Source: Sipunculus nudus
Lineage: Eukaryota > Annelida > Sipuncula > Golfingiida > Sipunculidae
DNA: 64,000 nt
NCBI GenBank assembly: GCA_026874595.1
Contig: CM049313.1
Coordinates: 74,766,659 to 74,830,658 of the forward strand
Direction of reading: 5' to 3'
The translations under genes and the position numbers were made by a program. Positions 47,054 to 60,000 of the stretch are shown piece after piece. Under the pieces are notes generated by a model. The model saw nothing but the letters and a program-made list of their open reading frames with translations. It was not told where the DNA came from and ran no database searches. Position 1 is the stretch's first letter. Each line of letters opens with the position of its first letter.

Positions 47054-50000
47054 TTCATCGTATCGTGGGATAATGTATACTATGTCCAATGATGCACCAA
47101 AAAGGTATCATTTGACCTTAGCATATCTGCATCATTGCCCCGCCTTCATTATGTGTCTAATATGCTTTAGTTAAGGGAAAGGTAAGTGACTTTCTGGTAT
47201 TCATTGCCAGTGTGTACGAACAACAATTCGGAGAATTAAAGTTCAAGTTGACCGATTGAGGACAGAGACTTTAAAAGGCCAAGTTATCTCTCGGGGCGCT
47301 CTTGTAATAGCTGAACCTCTGTTGCATCTGGAAATGAGGTTACGTCCTCAAGGGTATCGTTTATGTTCTGTCCGCCAATATTGACTTATTGAAAATGACG
47401 TGAAAGCCGACAGTGTTTAATGAAAAGCCTTCAGATTCGGCATACAAACGGTCCAAATTGGCTCGTAGCAGTACCACTGCATTCATCTGTTAAGCTGTTT
47501 ATTTGCCCGTGGCCTGGAGAAACTAACCCAAGAGCGATCACGTGATACTCATGAGACGGATGCAGATTGTAATCCGCTGACACAACTACTGGTATTGATT
47601 CTGTGTAACCAAGACGCTGTGTTAATGACGTCACTGTGCTGGAGCACCGGCCTAAACCTGAAAGGATGATCAATTAAGAATTATGTTTCAAGTTTGCATT
47701 TTATATGTTCCCTCTGTGTCTAATTCAGGATGCAGATCTATACAAGTTACTTTGCCCGTTATTACACGTTTATAATAACCTCTCGTAAACCAATGTATCA
47801 TAGCAGATTACGACCATGTTAAGACCACAATGTTTGCAATATCAGAAACTCTCCTCGGACATAAAGTTACAATTCATATATTACGGCAGTTAAGACAGGG
47901 TACAGAGGCAAAGGTTTATGGCAATGTTCATGTCATTCAAGATTGAATGCGGGGAACGGTTTTTACCTTTCTGGCGCTGATGTCTTTCATAAAATATCTT
48001 TGATATTGTAAACTGTGAACTTTAATAAACGTAAGGACTAAACATAGGAAAACTGAATTTAATCTTATACGACTGACTGACTGATTCATTGATTGACTGG
48101 ACTTCATTTCCATGGCAGAATATAGATAGCAATTGACAGCAACCATATGTTTGTATGTACGCAAGTGAGTAGTGTACATAATCTACAATGCATTATTAGG
48201 AGTGCTTTTTGAGTTCAACAAAAGTGGGAAAGAACAATATCGAACAGAATACTTGTAATTCGCTTGTCCATAGTTTGAAATGTGTTGTAATTGTGTGATA
48301 TCTTGGATATAAAGTATTTGCAGAATGTCACAGCCCGTTATTTTCCATCTACGTCCCACACTTTCTTTGTCACATGTTGCTCATCATTTAAACGTCCTTG
48401 TGATAGCGAGAAGTAGCATAAACAAAATAGTGCCTTACATTTATCAATTCTAAAACATCTCTCCACATCACCACCAATGAAAATGATCTGTGTCTGCACT
48501 TTGCTGGCTTTGCTTTACACATGCACGTGCTGTAAATACAGAGATGTCCTTCCTTCCTGGTGTAATTTTAAGGCCTTTGAGTCGCTACCCGAACCGAATC
48601 AGAAATATTTCCATAGAAGCGATTTTTATCGCGCTTGCGTTGGCTCTTGCTTTATGTGCTTATAGAAACGCAGCTTAAGAAACCAGACGTCGTACCATGC
48701 AAGTTAATTATGAACTCGCTTATCAGCAAACACGCAATATAATAACATCCTGTATGAAGTCACTATCTCCAAACTGCCCTTTAAAGCATGGTTTTATTGT
48801 TCTGCAGAATTAGCATATGCGAGGCACTAGAAGGGGTGTATCACTGAACGTTTTATTGATTTACCAATGAACTCAAACTGCCGTATCATTATTATTTTTT
48901 GGGGGGAGGGCAGTATCAAGCACACTAAAAAAGACTTTATTTTTTTGTGTTTATATCAAGGTTTTCGCTATAGGAGATGGTATAAATAATGAGTAAAAAC
49001 TATTTTTTCATGAGGTCATTTTTTGCATCTTCCCTAGTGGTACTCATAGACCAGAACTCTCATTCCAGCGAACGTATCATAGTAATACCATAGTAATATT
49101 AAAAACAAAATTGTATCTGCAGAGATCGATTTGGTGTTCGATTAGGTAGTTGTAATGTTAGCGAAATGTTAGACAAACCACAAAGTATAAAAAATTAATA
49201 TTTTACAAACAAAAAAAAATATTTTTATCTTATAATTAATTAAACCTCTGACTAGAGCACGGTTTTAAACGTTTTCATAATATCAATTTCAGTTTCCTCC
49301 CTGTCACTTTTACCGGAAAGAAATCAACTTTTTACTAGTTTTTAGGTTGTGAACCGTCTGCTTCCCAAATACAATTCATGACGTCACACTGAAATCGACA
49401 TTAATGGGTCAAGCGGCAGGCGGGCGATCAACCCAAAGGTTTGTCACATCCGTAAAAGCAGTTGCCATCATGGCGAAACATGTAAATATATGTTCTGATT
49501 AGGTATCGCCTCGCGCTAATGACCAAGAGATGAGCTTGAGCCCGAGGCAGTCTATTTCCTGTGAGTAGTCTGACGGGCCGCCCGCGACGTGCTAAAGTAG
49601 TTCGATAAGACAAAAAAGCCCAGGACAGTGTGCACTGGTCTCCCATTGTTTCAGTTCATGCACTGACCCCATGACACTCCTAAATCAATAGTTAGCGACG
49701 ACTGAAAGACGATATGTGAGTGACAGATAGTGCCTTAATGTGTGTTTTAACTTACTGAAAAGACAGAGTCCTTCACTCTTGCGATGTATATACACGACTC
49801 GATGAATTGATAGGATGGCCCGTAAGTACACAAAGGGAGAAGAGATCCATAAAATTGCTGTGAATTATTTGTACGATCATAAAGCACAATTGATAGGTGT
49901 GTGAAGTAATAAGACTTTATTGACTTTTTGCTAGAGAACTGCAAGTAACGTTAGAGGCTAGGTAAACATTTATACAAAGGAGGAATTACCTTTAACAACT

Positions 50001-50188
50001 AGTGACAGACAGATTCACTTGCAATTAATTTTTTTCATCATAAAATTATTTATCAGTGCAATATTGCAATGTGTAAAGCTTTTGGAAAATATATCACTGT
50101 TTAAACTTAACGTAGTTCACTATGAAATATTTTATATCTAAAATGATTTAAATTTATTTTTTAAAACACTGTGTCCCATAGACAATCA
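47054..50188. other. Intergenic, no gene assigned
   Basis: A 62-codon ORF at 48477-48665 (+) has a hydrophobic start and several cysteines and is discussed as a finding. Other ORFs look random. Confidence 0.45.
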
Positions 50189-50189
50189 G

Positions 50190-50248
<59 letters not shown>
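50189..50248. repeat. (TA)n microsatellite
   Basis: Perfect TA run. Confidence 0.95.
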
Positions 50249-50250
<2 letters not shown>

Positions 50251-50307
50251 TAATACATACATGTCTCTTTTGTCCCAACTTTCATGACCCTCCCACGCCT
50301 TGTTATT

Positions 50308-50327
50308 CCCCCCCCCCCCCCCCCCCC
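50308..50327. repeat. Poly-C tract, 20 bases
   Basis: It is followed directly by a short (CA)n run. Confidence 0.95.
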
Positions 50328-52696
50328 ACACACACACTTGAAGATAAATTGACGCCACTGAATACACGCAAGTTTATGCATTTGCATTATATATAACTAG
50401 ACAACGGATAATCTGCCTGGTATCGTTTTCATGCATTGGAAGGCACATTGTCGCTGTAGATTTTTCTTTCCAGGTGGAAAGCCCAAATCTGTATGCCTTC
50501 TGTATTTTAGCACATCACGGGTAGTAACGGATACGGATTCGATTGTTTGTGGCCATTTATACGTCAGTCGGTTTTGTTTTATATTTTTCATTTCTCAAAA
50601 TGGCACCGAGCCCATCGAGATTACAACTTCTTTGTAATTACAATTGCTGCAGTGTAGAGAGTGACGAAAAATAACTATAACAAAACACCGATTGTTGGTG
50701 CACGACATTCACTCGCAGATGACGGGGGCATACCACAATCTTGCACAGGAGTTGCAATTTGATGAAGAGAAATTTATAAGTCTGTCTAGGCGTTTAAAGA
50801 TGTCTCTGATGCACAATTACTACACATTTACCTTCCTATAAAATGATGACATCAGCTGGAATAAGGAGTGAGTTGACGTCGTCAGGGGGAAATATCCGTA
50901 AAGCAAGTATAAGGTTCGGTGTCTACTTGTGCGTTTCCAATGAATCCACAGCCGCACGTCGGACCGCACTCCGCGCCGCACAAATGGACACAGTCTTTCC
51001 TACTTCTTTGTGAACGTTTGTAGTCTTGCCCACCTCCGTAAATGTGAACACGCGGCTTCACGCGGATTCAAAAATTGACCGTGTCGCGGTCCGTTTCTGT
51101 TGTTTCGAGGGCATAAACAAACTTAGAAAGTTTAAATATGTATGCCGGCATTTGTGCCGACATATAAAGCATATACATTCACGCTTGTGTGCGGTGTTGC
51201 AGGCTTGCGTCTCTCTCCATTTGCACGCATATTACGTGGGCACATGCAGTTCTTAGAGCACAATGAGCAAACATGTTTGTGGCGTGTCTGGTCATTGGGT
51301 AATAAAAGATACATCGACCGCCCACCCTCGGTCACCTTGGTTTTACCAAACGAAAGTGTCTGGTTTATGAATTAGTTTGTGGCCTCATGGAGGGAGGCAA
51401 TTCTGACGTCAACAGCGTCCTTGTTCTACCTGACACGATGATAGGGAATAGGTTGGGATGTGGCTGTGTTGATTATCTTGTTAAGTGCTAATGGATGAGC
51501 ACACTGAATTCAGGTGCTCGTCGGAGTCTACGCCGAGCGCCTGAACACATCTTTCTCACTCTTAATATCAGCGCCCTGTACCTTTTACAACCAGCTGCTA
51601 GTCTCCGAGGTGGCAAAAACAGAACAGAATTATATCTGAAAATGCCCCGCCAACAAACTTGTCGGCGGGACTCTAACGGCAATTAATGCAGAGCAGTTTG
51701 TCATTGAACACTCACCGCCTAGCAGTTAGTGTTCTAGCATCACCGAAGACTTTTGTTTAGGGACACGTCCATTCAATCGCTGTTAATCATCTTCCAGTTA
51801 ATTAATCCGTGATATGTAGGCATTGCTCCCACCGTATTGTAGTACTAACTCTGGTTCTATGGGAGTTATTAGTTGTCAGAGAGATATTATGATCACTAGC
51901 AGTATGTAGTCGAGTCCACAACATCAGAGTCAGAGTGCAAGTCCAAGTCCAGGACACATGAGTCCAAATCCGAGTTCTTGAGGTTCGAGTCTATGTCCAG
52001 CTTCTTTGAGTCCGAGTTACTTGCAAGCCGGGTATACAAGTCCGAGTCCATATACACACGTCTTCTTGATGAAAATTATTAAAAGGATATTTTATATTAT
52101 CATCTGTACTTTTAGTTTTGCATTAGTTTATACATAATCTTTACTTGACTGTTAAATTCAAGTCCTGGCTCGTGTCCTACATCAGTATTTACTAGCGGTT
52201 TACCCATAATTTCAACATACGACCTGTGACATCCGTGTTTTAGTGTGTACGCAAAACATGTAGCATCCCCCATGAGCGGTTTCGGGAAACTGGGAGAAAT
52301 AAACCTGTCAGAGTTCAATTAAGGGGCAGGGTTTCGACACGATAGTACTCAGAGGACATGTACAGCGTCCAGCCATGAGTCTCTCAGAGGAGAGAGTTTG
52401 GTTTATGCAGAGGTTAATGTGGAATAACACTTTTTTGGCCAAGCGCAATTCCTCCTATTTTAGAAGGATATACTGCTTGGAAATGTTGTTTGACAAACTA
52501 CGCTATCCCCTCCTCCTCTCTGATTTACTTTGTATGTAATCGCTTCCAGTTTTCCTCAAGACCCCACTGCCTGAGTAATACTAAGGTCCGTCCCCAGATG
52601 TCATGTTAAATTGATTTATTTTAGTTCGAAAGCAATATTCCTCTTTTATTTATTCGTCTTAACAACGACTTATCCAGTTTATGATAAGAATTCATT
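50328..52696. other. Intergenic with a degenerate GAGTCC repeat
   Basis: From about 51908 to 52051 the six-base word GAGTCC/AAGTCC recurs more than ten times with irregular spacing. Small hairpins lie at 51136-51165 and about 51509-51545. No gene is recognised. Confidence 0.5.
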
Positions 52697-52756
52697 TTAT
52701 TATTATTAGTATTATTATTGTTATCATTATAATAATAATTATTATTATTATTATTT

Positions 52757-52806
<50 letters not shown>

Positions 52807-53030
52807 ATTAATTATAAATATCCTTCTGAAGATGATCATGGTGATGATGATCACCAGGTATATGTTATTGTTATGGTCATCATATTCTGTATTAGGATCT
52901 TGATGATGAAAAAGACAAAGACTATTTTATCGACGACGATGATGATGATGATGATGATTATTTTTATTTTGTTATTGCTATTATTGTTATTTTTATTATT
53001 ATTGTAATTATTATTATTATCATCATCATT
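52697..53030. repeat. (ATT)n and (GAT)n trinucleotide repeats
   Basis: ATT/TAT runs at 52697-52815, a GAC/GAT run at 52931-52958, then more ATT-rich sequence. It creates poly-Asn and poly-Ile ORFs that are not genes. Confidence 0.95.
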
Positions 53031-53633
53031 AAATACTCTTCAGGCCTTTAAAAGCACGAGGGTAGCAAACAGCCAAAGAACTAGAGGAACGTTAATGATA
53101 AATGTCATTGGCGTCTGATATATGAGTCTTGTAGTGTGGGAGCGCCGCAGCTGAGAGTTATAGATGTGATCAATAAGACCACGTGTTCCACTAAACCAGA
53201 CCGTATATGTGTTCTTGGCGGTACTGACTTTCCTTGCGCTAATGGCTGACCGGTATAGCTCATAAATCGATGGGAATCACATCTAGAGTGATCTCTGAAA
53301 TGTCCACTTTTGTTTCTCAGTTACAGAGTCCGTTGCTAACCACGACAGCGTGTAGCTGGTCCTACAGGGAGGGACAATCGACTTCAGCTGGGAACTGTTT
53401 GTCACACTGCGTGGAGCGGGCAGCCTCTGGACGCTTTAAGGGCAAAGGTGCATTTGTATGTAATATTATAATAAATACAGTCTTGAGGACAAAGTATTAA
53501 TTTTCTGTAACATTACGGTAGCTAGGAAACACCATTAATCTCAGCAGGGATAGATATAGCGTGCATGAATCAGTGTAAATGTTAACGTGTTTTGTGGTCA
53601 TGTCGTGTTTATCGACCCTTTCTATAATTACAG
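53031..53633. other. Region upstream of the PKA gene
   Basis: Presumed promoter and 5' intron territory. A TATAATTACAG just before 53634 could be a 3' splice acceptor for a 5'-UTR exon. No core promoter element is assigned. Confidence 0.4.
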
Positions 53634-53745
53634 GAAGGCAGCGCTGCCAGGCCAGAGCCAGCCCGAGGAGGGCGGAGCAGTCGCAGTCCCGCTGTAGGAT
53701 TACCTGGCAGGAACATAGATTGTGGGTCCACATCCACGAGTCAAT

Positions 53746-54837
53746 ATGAACTTTGAGATACCAGACGGCCTGGGGGACATGCTACGAGACTTCACGGTAG
53801 CGGTCCTCCGGGAGCGGCCCTCGGAACTGATGGATTTTGCTGTGGAATACTTTACGCGGGCGCGTGATAGTAAGCGCCTTAAGAAAGTTCCAATGTATAT
53901 TATCGTTGATGATGACGATGATGCCAAGGAACCGGACCCGAACACCTTCAGGCCCAAGATCCAACGAACGAACCGATTCGCTCGGAGACACTCGGTATCT
54001 GCCGAGCGCTATAATCCGGAAGAAGACGATGATGAAGATAGAGTGATTCACCCGAAAACCGATGAACAAAGGCACCGGTTGCAAGAAGCGGTCTCTGGGA
54101 TACTGATATTTAAGAGTCTAGACTCAGATCAGATGAGTGACGTCATCGACGCCATGTTTGAACAAAAAGTCAATGTAGGAGATCACGTGATTGAACAAGA
54201 CGATGACGGCGACAACTTTTATGTAATAGACTCAGGGATTTATGACGTCATTGTAAGAGTAGATGGTGTGCAGAAAAAGGTGCATTCTTTCGAACACAAA
54301 GGAAGCTTTGGTGAATTAGCTCTGATGTACAATATGCCCCGATCTGCCACAGTGATAGCCCAGACTACCGGGATTCTCTGGGCCATGGATCGAAAGTCTT
54401 TTAGGCAGATAGTGCTAAAAAGTGCATTCAAAAAACGTAAGATGTACGAGGAACTTTTAGAGAGTGTTCCAATGTTGAAGCATCTTGACCCATACGAGAG
54501 GATGAATCTGGCCGATGCTTTGCTCCCTAGGACATTCACGGAAGGAGACTGCGTCATAAGAGAAGGAGAAGATGCGGAGGGAATGTATTTTATTGAAGAT
54601 GGCTCAGTAAGAGTTTTCGTGACACAAAATGGACAGAACCGAGAAGTAGCCGAACTGAACAAAGGCAAATATTTTGGTGAAATGGCTCTTGTGGAAAATA
54701 AACCGCGGTCCGCTAGCGTTTTTGCCAAAAGCAAGGTTAAGTTAGCCTTTCTGGAACGTACTTCATTTGAGCGGCTTTTGGGTCCATGCCTGGACATAAT
54801 GAAAAGAAATATCAAAACCTACGCTAAGAGCTCTTAG
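53746..54837 (+). CDS. cAMP-dependent protein kinase type II regulatory subunit
   Basis: 363 aa. Residues 1-40 (IPDGLGDMLRDFTVAVLRER) form the dimerisation/docking helix bundle that binds AKAPs. The hinge has an acidic run (D55-D59) and the inhibitor site RRHSV (80-84) with phosphoacceptor Ser83, which marks type II (autophosphorylated) rather than type I. Two cyclic-nucleotide-binding domains follow, with phosphate-binding cassettes FGELALMYNMPRSA (188-201; E190, R199) and FGEMALVENKPRSA (310-323; E312, R321), both intact. By family it holds the PKA catalytic subunit inactive until cAMP binds. The ATG at 53746 is chosen because an in-frame TAG lies at 53716-53718 and A is at -3. The coding region is a single exon, which is unusual. 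There is no poly-A tail at the 3' end to prove a retrocopy. Confidence 0.95.
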   Translation: MNFEIPDGLGDMLRDFTVAVLRERPSELMDFAVEYFTRARDSKRLKKVPMYIIVDDDDDAKEPDPNTFRPKIQRTNRFARRHSVSAERYNPEEDDDEDRVIHPKTDEQRHRLQEAVSGILIFKSLDSDQMSDVIDAMFEQKVNVGDHVIEQDDDGDNFYVIDSGIYDVIVRVDGVQKKVHSFEHKGSFGELALMYNMPRSATVIAQTTGILWAMDRKSFRQIVLKSAFKKRKMYEELLESVPMLKHLDPYERMNLADALLPRTFTEGDCVIREGEDAEGMYFIEDGSVRVFVTQNGQNREVAELNKGKYFGEMALVENKPRSASVFAKSKVKLAFLERTSFERLLGPCLDIMKRNIKTYAKSS

Positions 54838-55079
54838 CGTGAGGCATAATAGACGGGGATATGTGTTCCATTTGTTTGCTGTTTGTTCAGGAGTTCCTGT
54901 GAGATTCTTTCATCATTTATCAGCTTTGGGTCTAATGCTTTCTGATAAGAACGCAGAGTAATTCCATCAGGATGCACTAGGAACAGCGGATCAGTTACAA
55001 AACGACCTATTGATCTAATATTGTCCTCGTGCATTATTACTTTAAAGGTCACACCACGGCACAGAGAAAGGTATTTCAA
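54834..55079 (-). CDS. Possible small convergent ORF, unknown
   Basis: 81 codons, tail-to-tail with the PKA gene. Its TAA overlaps the PKA stop by four bases. The translation is mixed and soluble-looking (for example HPDGITLRSYQKAL, INDERISQELLNKQQ), without repeats or a signal peptide. I recognise no family. It could be the last exon of a minus-strand gene or simply chance within the PKA 3' UTR. Confidence 0.2.
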   Translation of the reverse strand: MKYLSLCRGVTFKVIMHEDNIRSIGRFVTDPLFLVHPDGITLRSYQKALDPKLINDERISQELLNKQQTNGTHIPVYYASR

Positions 55080-55526
55080 AAAGGTGCTGCATGGCTGGGC
55101 AGCTTTGTCGGTCTTCGCTGACTCTGATATGCATTCATAAATACAGCTTGGATTTAATAACGCAGCACGTGATATGGACTCAACAGTTCCAGTGCGTAAT
55201 TGTCACTTGGTATGAGATCAATTGCCCATATGCTATGATGATATCTCGATTGCTTGGTTGTGTATGTGATTGGCAGGAAATAAGCCGGGCCACGGAATAT
55301 AAAGCTTAGATTAACTGGACCCCGCGTCCAAGCGCTCGGGCCTCATGGACTTGCCCACTGGCGATTATTTCTGTTGAGCATAGGATTTAATCGGACGTCA
55401 GCAACTTAAGATAACCGATCTTGGGTACTGGCCGTAGTACATAATTTCTCAAATATAAGGTGAAGTGAGTAGAATATGAGGAGAAGAGCAATTTTGACCC
55501 ATGATTCTATATTGGATACTTGAGTC
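55080..55526. other. Intergenic, no gene recognised
   Basis: PKA 3' flank. A short ORF (55091-55309) has no motif. Confidence 0.5.
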
Positions 55527-55810
55527 CGAAAAAAGGTATGGTTGTCAGGCACTTTTTTCAGAAACCAGTGCGGGCGGGCGATATTTTATTCTATTTTTGT
55601 ATGTTTCGATAAAAATGTCATATGATCAGGGAAAAGCATGCAAATAACAGAATTGATTGCTAAAAGCACTACATAACAAGGCATATCTTATAAAATTTTA
55701 TTATTTATCTTCTTAAGAAATTTAAATAAAAATTAAAAAAAAAATTAATCAGGGGTTAAAATTGACGCAGGCGGTGCCTGAGAACCACGCCTTTTATTTG
55801 TATTGGCCTA
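55527..55810 (+). mobile_element. MITE-like element, copy 4
   Basis: The left end reads AAAAAAGGTATGGTTGTCAG and the right end complement GGCGTGGTTCTCAGGCACC, with outer GGCC on the right. Internal GTGCGGGCGGGCG, TCATATGATC and TTGACGCAGGCGGTG match copies 2 and 3. Confidence 0.75.
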
Positions 55811-57025
55811 AGTTTTGTTAAATGATTGAATCTCATAAAAAAAACACGCCATTAACAGCATGATTTTTTATTAATTGAAATTTCATGCCTCGAAAGTGCT
55901 GAATCTGTGACTAGTTATTTTTATTTACTTTGCATTCGTGCTTTCATTCGGGAGAATATACAAAACTTGTTCTCTTTAAAAATCACACAAGTTGGCAAAC
56001 TTCTTAATGTTGGTTTGACCGGGTTTCTTATAATGGAATAATGTATTGTTGATAGGGTAAAACGAGCTAAGATATTGTTTTGGAAGATAATTAGTACCAC
56101 GCAAACAGTAAATACTGGTCTTAACTTCAACCAGTTCATAATTTCGTGGCTTATGATCGCTTGTTATGAATGATTTAATGCAATACAGTAAAACCCGCCA
56201 TAAAGATCACCCTCCACAGTAATCGTTTACCGGGTTGGTTATGTTTGAAATTTGTAATAAAAAAATCTTCTGTTCGCTGAAAACTTGAAGGCGGCATACC
56301 TAGTTGGTCGAAATCACATGACGTTCATAATTCTGGGATTGTCAAGTTACCGATGGATCGTTTACGGCAGGGTGGTCGTGTTGGCCGGTTGGTCGTAAGG
56401 CGAGGTTTCACTGTGCAGCAACTGTCTGGTAGCTTAGTTTCATTGTTGGCGCTCACATCTCGTATTTAAACCACCCTGTAATAAAAAAGATCTATACGAA
56501 TTTGTTGTAATGTGTTTAGTTTTATTTTGAATGGAGACAGGTATTGAACTCGTGCCTGGAATGTATGTTTAGCCACCCTTAGCAATCCGCTAATCAATTC
56601 ATGTTCGCTATACCTGTAATTAATCAGGGTCTGTGTTGATAAATCAGCTCCTCATTTACACAATTCAAACTAACGAGGCTTCTTGATTATCTTCAAGAAT
56701 GACTCACAATGAAACATATTTAGAGAACCTTGCTGGTGATTAGTACTGATTACCTGTAATTGTCAAGGATTTCATCAGTTGTCGCCAGTATAAATGGTAA
56801 TGATGATTTTTAGGGCTTTCTAGTGATGAAACAGTTGTTAGTGGAGTCGTGATATAATTAAGCTGGCTCTTTTAAAAGGGTAACATGGAGTTTACGAACG
56901 CCCTTTTTTAAAAGTAATATCATTCAGTATAAATAGTCCTTTGTAAGGTGACCATTCATTTTTTTTTTTCTTTTATTTTGTTAGGTTGGAGGTAACCACC
57001 TACATTTTTAATGCAAGCTTAACTA
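55811..57025. other. Intergenic, no gene recognised
   Basis: A weak tRNA-like stretch near 56528-56600 is noted but not called. No coding region is recognised. Confidence 0.5.
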
Positions 57026-60000
57026 AGTTTGGTATCTGGATGTGTGAGATTACCATTGTTATCTTGGTGTGTGAGTTTACCATTGTAATCTGGGTGTGAG
57101 AGTTTACCATTGTTATCTTGGTGTGTGAGTTTACCATTGTAATCTGGGCGTGTGAGTTTACCATTGGTATCTGGGTGTGTGAGTTTGCCATTCTTATCTG
57201 GGTGTGTGAGTTTACCATTGTTATCTGGGTGTGTGGGTCTAATTTTGGTATCTGGATGTGTGAGTTTACCATTGTTATCTGGGTGTGTGGGTTTAATTTT
57301 GGTATCTGGATGTGTGAGCTTACCATTGGTATCTGGATGTGTGAGTTTACCATTGGTATCTGGGTGTGTGAGTTAACCATTGTTTTCTGGGTGTGTGAGT
57401 TTACCATTGTTATCTGGATGTGTGAGTTTAATTTTAGTATCTTGATTTGCGAGTTTACCATTGTTATCTGGGTGTGTGGGTTAAACTTTGGTAACTGGAT
57501 GTGTGAGTTTACCATTGGTATCTGGATGTGTGAGTTTACCATTGGTATCTGGATTTGCGAGTTTACCATTGGTATCTTGATGTGTGAGTTTACCATTGTT
57601 ATCTGGGTGTGTGAGTTAACCATTGTTATCTGGGTGTGTGGATTTAATTTTGGTAACTGGATATGTGAGTTACCATTGGTATCTGGATGTGTGAGTTTAC
57701 CATTGGTATCTGGATTTGCGAGTTTACCATTGGTATCTGGGTTTGCGAGTTTACCATTGGTATCTGGATTTGCGAGTTTACCATTGGTATTTGGATGTGT
57801 GAGTTTACCTTTGTTATCTGGGTGTGTGGGTTTAATTTTGGTAACTGGATGTGTGAGTTTACCATTGTAATCTGGATGTGTGAGTTTACCATTGTTATCC
57901 TGATGTGTGAGTTTAATTTTAGTATCTTGATTTGCGAGTTTACCATTGTTATCTGGGTGTGTGGGTTTAACTTTGGTAACTGGATGTGTGAGTTTACCAT
58001 TGGTATCTGGATGTGTGAGTTTACCATTGGTATCTGGATTTGCGAGTTTACCATTGGTATCTTGATGTGTGAGTTTACCATTGTTATCTGGGTGTGTGAG
58101 TTAACCATTGTTATCTGGGTGTGTGGATTTAATTTTGGTAACTGGATATGTGAGTTACCATTGGTATCTGGATGTGTGAGTTTACCATTGGTATCTGGAT
58201 TTGCGAGTTTACCATTGGTATCTGGGTTTGCGAGTTTACCATTGGTATCTGGATTTGCGAGTTTACCATTGGTATTTGGATGTGTGAGTTTACCTTTGTT
58301 ATCTGGGTGTGTGGGTTTAATTTTGGTAACTGGATGTGTGAGTTTACCATTGTAATCTGGATGTGTGAGTTTACCATTGGTATCTAGATTTACGAGTTTA
58401 CCATTGGTCTCTGGATTTGCGAGTTTACCCTTGGTATCTGGGTGTGTGAGTTTACCATTGTTATCTGGGTGTTTGGGTTTAATTTTGGTATCTGGATTTG
58501 CGAGATTACCATTGGTATCTGGATGTGTGAGTTTACCATTGGTATCTGGATTTGCGAGTTTACCATAGTTATCGAGTTGTGTGGGTAATTTTAGTATCTG
58601 GATTTGCGAGTTTACCATTGTTATCTAGGTGTGTGGGTTTAACTTTGGTAACTGGATGTGTGAGTTTACCATTGGTATCTGGGTGTGTTTGTTTAATTTT
58701 GGTATCTGGATGTGTGAGTTAACCATTGGTATCTGGAAGTGTGACTTTACCATTGATATCTGGGTGTGTGAGTTAACCATTGGTATCTGGGTGTGTGGGT
58801 TTAATTTTGGTATCTGGATTTGCGAGTTTACCATTGGTATCTGGATTTGCGAGTTTACCATTGGTATCTGGATGTGGGAGTTTACCATTGTTATCTGGAT
58901 GTGTGAGTTAACCATTGTTTTCTGGGTGTGTGGGTTTAATTTGGTTTCTGGATGTGTGAGTTTACCATTGGTATATGGATGTGTGAGTTTACCATTGGTA
59001 TCTGGATTTGCGAGTTTACCATTGGTATCTGGATGTGTGAGTTTACCATTGTTATCTGGGTGTGTGAGTTTACCATTGGTATCTGGTTGTGTGGGTTTAA
59101 TTTTAGTATCTGGATTTGCGAGTTTACCATTGTTATCTGGGTGTGTGGGTTTAATTTTGGTAACTGGATGTGTGAGTTACCATTGGTATCTGGATGTGTG
59201 AGTTACCATTGGTATCTGGATGTGTGAGTTTACCATTGGTATCTGGATGTGTGAGTTTACCATTGGTATCTGGGTGTGTGAGTTAACCATTGTTATCTGG
59301 GTGTGTGAGTTTACCATTGTTATCTGGATGTGTGAGTTTAATTTTAGTATCTTGATTTGCGAGTTTACCATTGTTATCTGGGTGTGTGGGTTTAACTTTG
59401 GTAACTGGATGTGTGAGTTTACCATTGGTATCTGGATGTGTGAGTTTACCATTGGTATCTGGGTTTGCGAGTTTACCATTGGTACCTGGATTTGCGAGTT
59501 TACCATTGGTATTTGGATGTGTGAGTTTACCTTTGTTATCTGGGTGTGTGGGTTTAATTTTGGTAACTGGATGTGTGAGTTTACCATTGTAATCTAGGTG
59601 TGTGGGTTTAACTTTGGTAACTGGATGTGTGAGTTTAATTTTAGTATCTTGATTTGCGAGTTTACCATTGTTATCTGGGTGTGTGGGTTTAACTTTGGTA
59701 ACTGGATGTGTGAGTTTACCATAGGTATCTGGATGTGTGAGTTTACCATTGGTATCTGGATTTGCGAGTTTACCATTGGTATCTTGATGTGTGAGTTTAC
59801 CATTGTTATCTGGGTGTGTGAGTTAACCATTGTTATCTGGGTGTGTGGATTTAATTTTGGTAACTGGATATGTGAGTTACCATTGGTATCTGGATGTGTG
59901 AGTTTACCATTGGTATCTGGATTTGCGAGTTTACCATTGGTATCTGGGTTTGCGAGTTTACCATTGGTATCTGGATTTGCGAGTTTACCATTGGTATTTG

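Noticed and set aside
52621-53007. Poly-Asn and poly-Ile ORFs
   Set aside because: Produced by ATT and GAT trinucleotide repeats.
53722-53745. Upstream GTG start for the PKA subunit
   Set aside because: Animal genes rarely use GTG. The ATG at 53746 has a suitable context and gives the usual N terminus.
54240-54815. 191-codon minus-strand ORF inside the PKA gene
   Set aside because: Antisense shadow of a strongly supported coding exon.
56528-56600. tRNA-derived SINE (minus strand)
   Set aside because: Weak B-box and A-box resemblance only, with no second copy in the window and no defined ends.
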